Shown: positions 54,870 to 62,984 of the stretch, one piece after another
How the letters are laid out: each line of letters begins with the position of its first letter
Position numbering within the stretch: position 1 is the first letter of the stretch
Notes under the pieces: generated by a model
What the model was told of the DNA's origin: nothing
Databases searched by the model: none
What the model saw: only the letters and a program-made list of their open reading frames with translations
Source of the DNA: Encephalitozoon hellem ATCC 50504
Taxonomy: Eukaryota > Microsporidia > Unikaryonidae
Reading direction: 5' to 3'
Length of the DNA: 64,000 nucleotides
Assembly (NCBI RefSeq): GCF_000277815.2
Contig: NC_018474.1
Location: forward strand, 1-64,000
Translations under genes and position numbers: made by a program

Positions 54870-57560
54870 TTATTCTGTTCTCAGACCAAACAAATTGTCT
54901 CTATCGTTGTTCAACAGGAACCAAATGGTTTTAAAGAAGTTTTCCGGGAGAATAAGAGACTTGCTTGACTTGGCTGTGTTCGGGTCGTTGTAATAAGACT
55001 CCTTCTCTATCTCCTTTGAATCCTTGATCCCAAGCTCAGTCAGTGGAAGGACATCAATGTCCGGCCCAGATCCCATTTCAGACCAACTCTCGAGAAGACT
55101 AACCCTCTCCACAAGGGCTTTCTCTGTAAATGCATCCAGATACTCTTCCTCCTTGATGTTGAGCGGATAAAAGTGGCAGGACTTGTAGAACATCTTCCTA
55201 AGGCTGCTGCGGAATATAAATGTGATAAGGATAATCGGGAATAGCAGCATGGACAGATAAAACCTCTTGTCCGAAGACATTTTTGCAAACGTTGCAATTT
55301 GAAAAAATATGAGTGAAAACATTATGTTCTGGCATGCAGAATCCCAATATCCGCCTCCAGACTCATACTCATTTCTGGAAGAATACAGAAACTCAGTTTT
55401 GAACGCTAGGTAGTTGCAGAAGTAGAAGAATGCCCCAAGAAGGAGGATGGGGGGACAGATGACAGTATAGACTATGGACATCGAGAAGACTGTCAGGCAG
55501 GATGGAAATATGGTCCCGAAGTCAAACGGGGGAGAAAACTCGGCATCGAGCCTCTCTCTTCTTGTCTTTCTCCCTGTAAACGGAAAGATAATGTAGTTTA
55601 TCAACAGAGGCGCAGGCTTCAATAGCGTTAGTGCTGTTCCCACCAGGGTTCTTTGGATGATCGTGTTCGCAAAGAACACGGACGATTCCAGAGACTCGTT
55701 GCTGAATGCCCTAATGACATTGTATATCTTTTCGTTCTTGAACAAAACATCCGCAAAAAGCCTGTAGAAGCTCGATGCAAAGAACACAGATACAAAACCG
55801 TTGAAGAACAGGAAGTTGGAAAGCTTGTCCATCAGCTTCTGCTGGAAAGTCGAGTATGAGTAGATGCCCTCCATATTAACAAGTGCAGTTATGATTGTTG
55901 GAACGAACACCATCATGGAGTTGTATATAAGTGGAAACAGAATTCCCCGCAGAGAGCTTTTGATTGTTTCATGTCTATCTAAAAATGAGGATATCAGCCT
56001 GTTCTCCTTAAACATCTCCGAGCTCAGTAGTAAAGTGACAATATTGGCAACTATGGATGAGAACAGTACAATAAAGAGTATGAAGAACACAGTTCCAAAG
56101 ACGCTATACATGTAGTTATCCACCTCGCTGTTTGTTATGTTTTCCCATATGACATCGTTCGGTGCCGGTGCATCCTCCGTTGCTACAGAAAATATCCTTG
56201 ACCCTATTTGCGACTGCTTCACTATGTTTGCGCTTCTTTGGTCTTTGAACGTGACAAACCCTCTTTTTGTCTTCGAAGGAAGATCTAAAGTAAAATACAT
56301 TTTGTACTTGCCGTAGTTGAGTATATGGTGAAATGAAAAGAAGCTAGCATCTTGCGATATGTCTCCCCTCAGAAAGAGAGTGTTGTTGTGAGAGACAAGC
56401 TCTACGATCCTGATGTCCTTGTTCTTTGCCTCCTCGTTCCTTATAACCTCTTTTTCCTTGCTGATCCTTCTATTCACATTGTTTAGCTTTTCCAGATAGA
56501 AATTCACCCTCGGGATATCCTCCTTAATCTTGTTTTCAAACTGGTTGGCTCCATTAAGGAATAGGACAATAAGCTGTCTCTTTTGGGTATTGTCAAAGAC
56601 GCCCTCTATTTTTGCTTCCTCCACCGTCCTCAGGATATTTTCTCTGAACCCGCTTATACTTTTTTTGCACTTCTCTTGATTCTTTTCAGACCATTCCTTC
56701 ATTCTTACAAACTTTTCGTTAATTTCCTTCTCAATGTGGTAAATATAGCTGTCCTTCTCACTGTAAAGGCTTTGCAAGGTGTTGGTATCATACACAAGCA
56801 CACAATCATCAATCTCTCCAACACCAAGGGAGTTGATGAACTCAAAAAGATCCACATCGTTGTTCACGTAGCTTGGGAGCCTTGAGAGGACCAGTGTTCT
56901 GTTCGGGAGATTCACATATTCCGTAGACTTCTCTGCACTTCCGAGGTTGTTGGACAACTTCTTCAAGGTTATTATTGACGTCATTATTGCTGGATTCCGT
57001 AGATATGCTTGCCTAAGAACAATGTACCTCTTGTAGTATATGAAAATGGAATACATTATGAATGCAGACACAAGGTACACGACAGGTATAATGAGCCCAT
57101 AGCTCCTAGACTCGGGGTCCAGACTTCCCAGCGAGAGCCTGACAAGCCATTGATCCGAGTTTTCTATATTTTCCCGCTGGTTCGTCCAAAATAAGTATCC
57201 CAGCGACGGAATGACCAAGAACGACAGAATAAAGAGAATTCTGTAAAGCATCTTCAGTGTCTGCAGCATCATGAATGCATCCAAGCCTATGATCGACAGA
57301 AGGATCGTGTCGCTCACAGTCACAACCGGAATGATCCAACTAAGAAACCCTGCGTAATTGTAGCAGGGATGTGACGGCCTATCCTTGACATTTGGCGAAT
57401 AGAGCCATGCTGCTCTTTTTCTGAAAATAATATACGCTATTAGGATGCAAAATGTGACGAGCCCTTGGGACACGATGTTTGTTAGCACAGCATTGTCTGC
57501 ACCCCTCAGTGGAGGCTTTTCGACCCTGGTTCCTATGTTTTCCTTGTCTATGTCAGCCAT
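54870..57560 (-). CDS. CSC1: OSCA/CSC1/TMEM63-type mechanosensitive cation channel
   Basis: An 896-aa multi-pass membrane protein of the calcium-permeable stress-gated channel family (DUF221). The order is: N-terminal transmembrane helices with LVTFCILIAYIIFRKRAAWLYSP and the RSN1-like 'GLDAFMMLQTLKMLYRILF'; a cytosolic RNA-recognition-like domain with coiled coil (~260-460: NRTLVLSRLPSYVNNDVDLFEF, KTKRGFVTFKDQRSANIVKQ); then a large C-terminal pore region (~500-830). It would sense osmotic or membrane tension. The ATG at 57560 follows CCGGGG; the open frame extends 34 codons further without support. Confidence 0.9.
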   Translation of the reverse strand: MADIDKENIGTRVEKPPLRGADNAVLTNIVSQGLVTFCILIAYIIFRKRAAWLYSPNVKDRPSHPCYNYAGFLSWIIPVVTVSDTILLSIIGLDAFMMLQTLKMLYRILFILSFLVIPSLGYLFWTNQRENIENSDQWLVRLSLGSLDPESRSYGLIIPVVYLVSAFIMYSIFIYYKRYIVLRQAYLRNPAIMTSIITLKKLSNNLGSAEKSTEYVNLPNRTLVLSRLPSYVNNDVDLFEFINSLGVGEIDDCVLVYDTNTLQSLYSEKDSYIYHIEKEINEKFVRMKEWSEKNQEKCKKSISGFRENILRTVEEAKIEGVFDNTQKRQLIVLFLNGANQFENKIKEDIPRVNFYLEKLNNVNRRISKEKEVIRNEEAKNKDIRIVELVSHNNTLFLRGDISQDASFFSFHHILNYGKYKMYFTLDLPSKTKRGFVTFKDQRSANIVKQSQIGSRIFSVATEDAPAPNDVIWENITNSEVDNYMYSVFGTVFFILFIVLFSSIVANIVTLLLSSEMFKENRLISSFLDRHETIKSSLRGILFPLIYNSMMVFVPTIITALVNMEGIYSYSTFQQKLMDKLSNFLFFNGFVSVFFASSFYRLFADVLFKNEKIYNVIRAFSNESLESSVFFANTIIQRTLVGTALTLLKPAPLLINYIIFPFTGRKTRRERLDAEFSPPFDFGTIFPSCLTVFSMSIVYTVICPPILLLGAFFYFCNYLAFKTEFLYSSRNEYESGGGYWDSACQNIMFSLIFFQIATFAKMSSDKRFYLSMLLFPIILITFIFRSSLRKMFYKSCHFYPLNIKEEEYLDAFTEKALVERVSLLESWSEMGSGPDIDVLPLTELGIKDSKEIEKESYYNDPNTAKSSKSLILPENFFKTIWFLLNNDRDNLFGLRTE

Positions 57561-57747
57561 CCCCGGTTGGGGACTAAAAATTTTATCTTTGTAACCACCA
57601 ACCAAAACACATGTATATGCAGCCTCCAGTGAAAGATGCTTTATTAAGGAGAGGATTCTCAACCACTTAGATGATATGCATGCTGGCAGGGATAAAGAAA
57701 TAAGGTGCCTCGATCAGTTTAATTTTCAGAGGGCTTGGGGGTAAAGA

Positions 57748-58041
57748 ATGAGAATGAAATTTGCAGCGGAAAAGTCAATAAGTCTTTACGACGTGGATGA
57801 TGAAAAGCAGGCCAATATTGTTACCATAAAGGAAAAGGAGAAGGTCCTGATCCTGTCCGCAGACGAGGAGATTGCCCTAAACAAACAGAATATTGAAAAC
57901 GATGTATATTACGATGCAAAGAAGGCATTTTTGTTAGGAGGAAAGGAGAGGCTGGAGGAGAAGCTTGTATCTCTTGATCTGGATGACGAGCAGAAGCTAA
58001 TCCTATCAGACCTTATAATGAGTAAGGAAGTAAAAGAATGA
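57748..58041 (+). CDS. Small hypothetical protein
   Basis: A 97-aa, highly charged protein with a beta-like N-terminal half (MKFAAEKSISLYDVDDEKQ, VLILSADEEIAL) and a helical C-terminal half (ERLEEKLVSLDLDDEQKLILSDLIM). GGGGG lies 8 bp upstream of the ATG, the usual start signal in this window, which supports a real gene. No family is recognised. It is convergent with SNU13 (53 bp). Confidence 0.65.
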   Translation: MRMKFAAEKSISLYDVDDEKQANIVTIKEKEKVLILSADEEIALNKQNIENDVYYDAKKAFLLGGKERLEEKLVSLDLDDEQKLILSDLIMSKEVKE

Positions 58042-58094
58042 ACCTTTGATCTTTTAATTGCGGCTGTGCTGAAAACACATATTTCATCTATGCT

Positions 58095-58457
58095 TCACCT
58101 CAAGGCTTCTCTGATCTTCTCTTCCAGGCGTAGAGACTCCGCCTCCTTTGGTAGGTAGATTGTACATGCGGCAATCGGCCTATGGATGCCGCATGCCACG
58201 CCAAGGGCATTCTTGGAGGGAACATGAACGAAAGGGACGCCTTTATCTTCACATATGACGGGTAGGAACGCCGTTATCTCTTGGGGCTCTGCATCGCATG
58301 CTATGACAACCAGAAGAGCTCTTCCCTTGTTGAGGCACTTTGTCGACTCGTTTATCCCTTTTCTGATGTTCTTTGACTTTGTAGCACTCTGGACTAACCT
58401 TAGTATGTTCTGCGCTTTCTCGTCTGGGACTGGAGAGTATGTCTGAGCTGCCGTCAT
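58095..58457 (-). CDS. SNU13: Snu13 / 15.5K, L7Ae-family k-turn binding protein
   Basis: A 120-aa kink-turn binding protein of U4 snRNP and box C/D snoRNPs including U3. The L7Ae signature is complete: NIRKGINESTKCLNKGRALLVVIACDAEPQEI, LPVICEDKGVPFVHVPSKNALGVACG, and HRPIAACTIY. The frame is open 49 codons upstream, but the ATG at 58457 follows AAAATTTTGCCCCC and gives the exact family length. It works with Rrp9, also encoded here. Confidence 0.93.
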   Translation of the reverse strand: MTAAQTYSPVPDEKAQNILRLVQSATKSKNIRKGINESTKCLNKGRALLVVIACDAEPQEITAFLPVICEDKGVPFVHVPSKNALGVACGIHRPIAACTIYLPKEAESLRLEEKIREALR

Positions 58458-58460
58458 TGC

Positions 58461-58474
58461 GGGGGCAAAATTTT
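58461..58474 (-). promoter_or_regulatory. AAAATTTT-CCCCC start signal of SNU13
   Basis: Read on the minus strand, AAAATTTTG is followed by CCCCC, ending 3 bp before the ATG at 58457. It is the same AAATTT+CCC pair seen before ribosomal P2. It decides the start and shows that the longer upstream frame is not coding. Confidence 0.6.
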
Positions 58475-58496
58475 CGAGGTTTAGACACGCCCTTGA

Positions 58497-58883
58497 ATGA
58501 ATATAAAGTCCAAGTACAACAAGGTGATGAAAGCCTTGACGATCCGCCAGGGCGACTTGTGGCTTGTTCCAAGACTGATAACTCCTCTGGAGAACAGTTT
58601 TCAAACCGAGGCCATAAATGACGAGGAGGTTTGCATTGTCCCCAAGGAGGCCAATTTTCAGCTTCCTAATGTTTTCCTAAGCACTGGGCAGAATCCTGAG
58701 CACCAGAAGCTTACTGGCGCCGTCAGGGGTAGTGAAGATTGGAATGATATCATTGAGGAGGCAATAGAAGCACTCGAGGAAATAGATCTGTCGATTAACA
58801 CCCACCGCATCATGACGAGAAAGTGCCCTATTGACCAGGACGTTCTTAACAGACTTGTATTTGAGAGATACAGGCAGACTTAA
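58497..58883 (+). CDS. Hypothetical protein
   Basis: A 128-aa protein that I do not recognise. It begins with a basic segment (MNIKSKYNKVMKALTIRQGDLWLVPRL), then a probable beta-rich centre (EEVCIVPKEANFQLPNVFLSTG) and an acidic helix (DWNDIIEEAIEALEEIDLSI). GCCC lies just before the ATG. It is divergent from SNU13, with 39 bp between starts. Composition resembles its neighbours. Confidence 0.65.
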   Translation: MNIKSKYNKVMKALTIRQGDLWLVPRLITPLENSFQTEAINDEEVCIVPKEANFQLPNVFLSTGQNPEHQKLTGAVRGSEDWNDIIEEAIEALEEIDLSINTHRIMTRKCPIDQDVLNRLVFERYRQT

Positions 58884-59078
58884 CTGCAGCGCCTGTGCTA
58901 GATAGACTATTTTATGTATACTTGAATGCTATTGGATGGTTTAAAGATATCTATCTTCTACTTATTGGTGAGGATTTTTGTTCTATTCGTTCCTGTGATT
59001 AGATTGTTTGGTTGAGCAAATATTCTTGGTGATGAGGAAACTTTCTAAAGATATAAAGCCGAGCTAGCGATATTCGAT

Positions 59079-60401
59079 ATGAACTTGGCCATAGAGGAAC
59101 CTTCGAAGGTGATAAAGATGAGAATGGGTGGGGCCAGGCTCCACAAACAGGCAAGATATGGTGAAAAGACTCTCCGTAGCGAGAGGAGAAACTACCCCTC
59201 ATATGAGCAAAGGCTGCCTGAAGGGGGCCTGCAGAAAGCTCTATCTGATTCATGCGATGACGAAAACTGTCCTGACGGTGCAATGTTTAACACAAAAGAA
59301 GTTTCTATAGACTTTTTTGATTTAAACTCAGCTGAAAGAAAGCAGCAGATGGAGTTCAAGGATGATTATGACGAGGCTAAGGAAGGGCTGCATCTTTATG
59401 GCCATGATATTTCCAAGGGAGTGCTCGAAAGAAGTTTCATCGAAGGAATGCTGGAAAATGACATTAGAGTTAAGGACATAAAGTACGGAGGAGACCTTAT
59501 ATTTATATACTTTTTTACAGTTGAAGACTCCATTTCGTTCTACAAGCAGTTTCTGCCCTACGTTGAAATACACTTTTCTGAAGCCTATGATTTCGAGCAG
59601 GCTGTATTGCTCTCTTCCTCCGAATGGGCCAGTATCACGCTGTCAAGCATGTACAACTCTTCGAAGGACAATGATGCTTGTGACCAATCTTCGAGTGGAC
59701 TGCTAGAAAACGGCAGCCATTTGGAGAGTAGGAAGTATGTGACGTGTGAGTATATGGAAGACGAAAGTGCTGTGTGTTTTCATGGTACGGATACTGAGTC
59801 TAATGAGTGGCATGGAGAGCTTTCTGAAAGAATTCTTTTTGAGAAGAAGATCGAGCACTTCACACATCTCCGAAACTTCTTTTCAAGGAGCGAGGTAAAA
59901 GCCATGATGCAGAGTTTGGAAGTGGGGAACATTGATTTTGTATTTAAGAACACAAAGGAGTTGGCCGTTGGAAACCAATCAAATAAGGTAATGCAGGAAG
60001 CCATAGGGTTACTCCCAGATGTTGGGATTGCACGAATCATTCAGAATCTTGGATATGATATTGCGCCTATAGCAGCAAATAAGCATGGTGCATACACTGT
60101 CCAAATGCTCATCTCTGTGTCGAAGACATCGCTAACACAGAATCTGCTATCAAAATACTTCAGAAAGTTTGGAGGATTCCTTATAACCCATGAGATAGGA
60201 AACTACACCATCCAGAAGATACTCAGATTTGACCCAAATCTTATCTTTGAGCTTTTTATTTCAAATATCAAGGACGTTGTGGGAAGCGAACTTGGAATAA
60301 AGGTTCTGAAAAGATGCCTGGAATTTTTTCCTGATAAGAAAGCTGCACTGGCCCAGAAGGCTCGGGAGCACGGAAGAAACTTGAATGTTCTGCTACTTTA
60401 A
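59079..60401 (+). CDS. Puf1/Jsn1-type Pumilio RNA-binding protein
   Basis: A 440-aa mRNA-binding protein. Residues ~95-190 resemble a degenerate RRM (HDISKGVLERSFIEGMLEND, GDLIFIYFFTVEDSISFYKQF). The C-terminal half contains Puf-type repeats: LAVGNQSNKVMQEAIGLL, IAANKHGAYTVQMLIS, THEIGNYTIQKILRF, and GSELGIKVLKRCLEF. The RRM-plus-Puf order and short repeat array recall yeast Jsn1/Puf1 and Puf2 rather than the eight-repeat Puf3-5 class. An N-terminal basic stretch (MRMGGARLHKQARYGEKTLR) could also bind RNA. Confidence 0.72.
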   Translation: MNLAIEEPSKVIKMRMGGARLHKQARYGEKTLRSERRNYPSYEQRLPEGGLQKALSDSCDDENCPDGAMFNTKEVSIDFFDLNSAERKQQMEFKDDYDEAKEGLHLYGHDISKGVLERSFIEGMLENDIRVKDIKYGGDLIFIYFFTVEDSISFYKQFLPYVEIHFSEAYDFEQAVLLSSSEWASITLSSMYNSSKDNDACDQSSSGLLENGSHLESRKYVTCEYMEDESAVCFHGTDTESNEWHGELSERILFEKKIEHFTHLRNFFSRSEVKAMMQSLEVGNIDFVFKNTKELAVGNQSNKVMQEAIGLLPDVGIARIIQNLGYDIAPIAANKHGAYTVQMLISVSKTSLTQNLLSKYFRKFGGFLITHEIGNYTIQKILRFDPNLIFELFISNIKDVVGSELGIKVLKRCLEFFPDKKAALAQKAREHGRNLNVLLL

Positions 60402-60412
60402 AGCTTTATAAA

Positions 60413-62092
60413 TTATTCTTCATGTTTATCATTCATGATTTTCGCCTTTATTTCTGAGATTACTTCTCGATGATAGGCCTCGTCAACGAATACTCTCGAC
60501 GGGCTGATCTCCACAAGAGGCTTTGTACCCAATGTTGTTTCTAACAGTAGAATCGCACCATACACATCGTTTTCTGTTACTTTCCCGGTGTTCAGGAGCT
60601 TAGAGTGCGCCTCTGCAAGTCTTGCAAGACTCTCTAGCATTCTTATTGTATTGAGTTCATTAGCTCCCTCAAGCTTTCTTCTATAGTGGTAGTAGCTTAG
60701 CAGAATACCGTTCAGCTCATCAGGAATTGTGCTGCCTCTTTTTCTTGCAATGCCTATATAGTTTCTCAAGATACCACTGTCCCAATGCATAGGATCTTGC
60801 TTCTTCTCTGCAGAATCGGCCTCAGGCCTTCTGGAAAGGATTTTGTCGGCAATCAACAGGTCGTTCTCGCTATTGTTATTGTCAAATAGTCCAAATATAA
60901 GGTCAAACCTACTAATCAAGGGGGTTGCAATCATGATGTTTTCCGAGATGCTTTTGCTGAGGTTGTACTTGTGTCTTGTATTCATTGCCGCAATGACAGA
61001 GCACCTGGTATTCAACGAGGAAACGATTCCAGCTTTTGCTATGCTAAGCGTTTGTTGTTCCATCGCCTCCAGCAGTCCATTCTTTTCATTGATCTTGAGC
61101 TTGTTGAACTCGTCAATACAGCAAATCCCCATGTCTGCAAGTACTAGAGCGCCAGCCTCCAGCACCCATTCTTTTCCTTGCCTCACTGCACATGTTGTAA
61201 GCCCTGCTTGTGTGGTCCCAACTCCATTAGTCAGGATGGAAGGAGATAAAAGTCTTGCACACGTCTTCAGAAGATGGGATTTCCCCGTCCCGGAATCTCC
61301 GACCAAGAGAACATGGGAGTTGGATCTTGCCCCACTCTTTTGGTCTGCATGGGCCCCGCTCACCAGAGACAATAGAAGCCCAAGCTTAACATTCTCGAGT
61401 CCTTGTATTTCTTCGCCAAATGAATTGATGAGAAATAGTCTTTTCTCGAAGTAGCTGAGCTCGTCTAGCTTGTTCATGAATGCCCTCCCAAACGAGTCAT
61501 TCATAGACTCTTCATCCTGCTTGTGCACGGCAAGTGCGTGCATGTATATAGAGCTAACCATCTGCTCGCCTATTTTGAATGGCTTCCATCTTACAAGGAT
61601 AGTTCCTGTTACCAACAGCTTATCTCCTGGAAAGAATTTCCCTGCTAAATCCTCCTCAAGAACCACCTCCAATGTTTCCGACATCGAGCTAGGATTCCCT
61701 ATATCTTGTATTCTTATCTTCTGGCTTGGTATTGCTTCCCCAAAGCATCTTCGATCTTTCAGAAGCGATGAGCCACAGGATTCACACAGCACCTTATTCC
61801 TTCTCTTTCCCGGAGAGCTATACACCTTGACGTTGCACTTCAAGCATATCAGCTCGCTGGTGACATTTCTTATTAAGGTCTCATAGGCTCTTATGACCGT
61901 TCCGCTTACAGAAATGATCCTGTTGACGTTTTTACTGTTGCATGCCTTATCTGTGAACAATGCATACGGAATTTTCTTAAAGGCCTTCTTGTACACATAT
62001 GGATGACTAGAAACGCCCAGAACTATGCTATTTGCCAATTCTGGGTTCTTCTCACAGAGGCCGATCAAGTCCACCTCTTCTTCTGGAATCAT
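60413..62092 (-). CDS. MCM9: MCM9-type helicase (short)
   Basis: A 559-aa MCM AAA+ protein. It has a zinc site C83xxC86…C103xxC106, an OB segment with VVLEEDLAGKFFPGDKLLVTGTILVRWKPF (MCM9-like 'VLEDDLVD-C--GDD--I-G-V--RWKPF'), Walker A GDSGTGKS (265-272), Walker B LADMGICCIDEFNKL (~318-332) and arginine finger SRFDLIF. 'GICCIDEFN' and 'AGIVSSLNTR' also fit MCM9 best, as opposed to MCM2-7. It lacks the N-terminal A domain and the long MCM9 C-terminus. MCM9 works with MCM8 in recombination repair. CGGGG precedes the ATG. Confidence 0.78.
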   Translation of the reverse strand: MIPEEEVDLIGLCEKNPELANSIVLGVSSHPYVYKKAFKKIPYALFTDKACNSKNVNRIISVSGTVIRAYETLIRNVTSELICLKCNVKVYSSPGKRRNKVLCESCGSSLLKDRRCFGEAIPSQKIRIQDIGNPSSMSETLEVVLEEDLAGKFFPGDKLLVTGTILVRWKPFKIGEQMVSSIYMHALAVHKQDEESMNDSFGRAFMNKLDELSYFEKRLFLINSFGEEIQGLENVKLGLLLSLVSGAHADQKSGARSNSHVLLVGDSGTGKSHLLKTCARLLSPSILTNGVGTTQAGLTTCAVRQGKEWVLEAGALVLADMGICCIDEFNKLKINEKNGLLEAMEQQTLSIAKAGIVSSLNTRCSVIAAMNTRHKYNLSKSISENIMIATPLISRFDLIFGLFDNNNSENDLLIADKILSRRPEADSAEKKQDPMHWDSGILRNYIGIARKRGSTIPDELNGILLSYYHYRRKLEGANELNTIRMLESLARLAEAHSKLLNTGKVTENDVYGAILLLETTLGTKPLVEISPSRVFVDEAYHREVISEIKAKIMNDKHEE

Positions 62093-62299
62093 ATCCCCGA
62101 AAGCCTCTAGGTAGCAAAATTTTAAGATCTTTACGAACAGAGAAGGTGGGCATCACTGTCTCAGCGGAAGGAGGTTTCTCTTCTTTGAAAAAGGTTCCAG
62201 ACATCATTTTGCAATAAGGAGAAGGCTGCAAAAAGGGGAAAAGGAGTCGGCTCCGATTGATGAATTCAAACATAAAACAAAATAGAGAGAGTACAATGA

Positions 62300-62866
62300 A
62301 TGATGGAAGACAAAAAAGAGAAGGTCCTCGATGCAGCAAATGTCGTGGAGGCAAAGGCAATGAGTGCAATAGATAATGTTGAGAAGTCGAGTCTCGGAAG
62401 CTCCATCCCGCTTGAGGTAAGTCTCCCTCTCCGCGAGCTGACAAAGTACTTAATGCTTTTCACCATATTTGAGTCTATCCCCGTATACCTGATTTCTTGT
62501 GAAGAGAACAAGAATGAGTTCTTGCACTGGATCTCGAGAGGAACTGGATTCATCTTTCTCATCATAGCAATTATGGCTGCGGCATTAGACATTGTCACCT
62601 TCTATGGAAAGATGTTCAACTTTTACAAATTTGTGGTTCCGGTGACTCTTGTAAAAACGGCATTGGCATTTCTTGTTATAGTGTTTTCTAACATAAGCTC
62701 CATATACGTGGTGTTTTTGGCTGTGCTCTATTCTCTGAGGATAGCTCTGTTTGATGCATTGTTTTTGTACTATCTTGCAATACTTTTGAGAAGAATCGAA
62801 TCTGACGAGTATGACAACAACGGAGAAAGGATTAGAACAAAAGATGAGAAAGGAGAAAAAGTATGA
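62300..62866 (+). CDS. Hypothetical four-helix membrane protein
   Basis: A 188-aa protein with four strong hydrophobic segments at ~46-66, ~79-99, ~109-129 and ~133-161, a charged N-terminus (MMEDKKEKVLDAANVVEAKA) and a charged tail (EYDNNGERIRTKDEKGEKV). Both ends are predicted cytosolic. The topology would suit a tetraspan or small vesicle protein, but no family motif is recognised. The second ATG (62303) is equally possible. Confidence 0.7.
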   Translation: MMEDKKEKVLDAANVVEAKAMSAIDNVEKSSLGSSIPLEVSLPLRELTKYLMLFTIFESIPVYLISCEENKNEFLHWISRGTGFIFLIIAIMAAALDIVTFYGKMFNFYKFVVPVTLVKTALAFLVIVFSNISSIYVVFLAVLYSLRIALFDALFLYYLAILLRRIESDEYDNNGERIRTKDEKGEKV

Positions 62867-62984
62867 TTAAAACCTTTATGATATGTGTAAAGCCATCTCC
62901 TTAAGTCAAGCCATCTATTTACATGGCCCTAGACACCGCAGGTTCTTACAAATATTTATTTAATACACTAGATATAAGATGCAC

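Noticed and set aside
58458..58604. 49-codon N-terminal extension of SNU13
   Set aside because: It runs through the AAAATTTT-CCCCC start signal; the inner ATG gives the exact family length.
60843..61454. 203-codon ORF on the + strand
   Set aside because: It is antisense to the MCM9 AAA+ domain; the minus-strand motifs are unambiguous.
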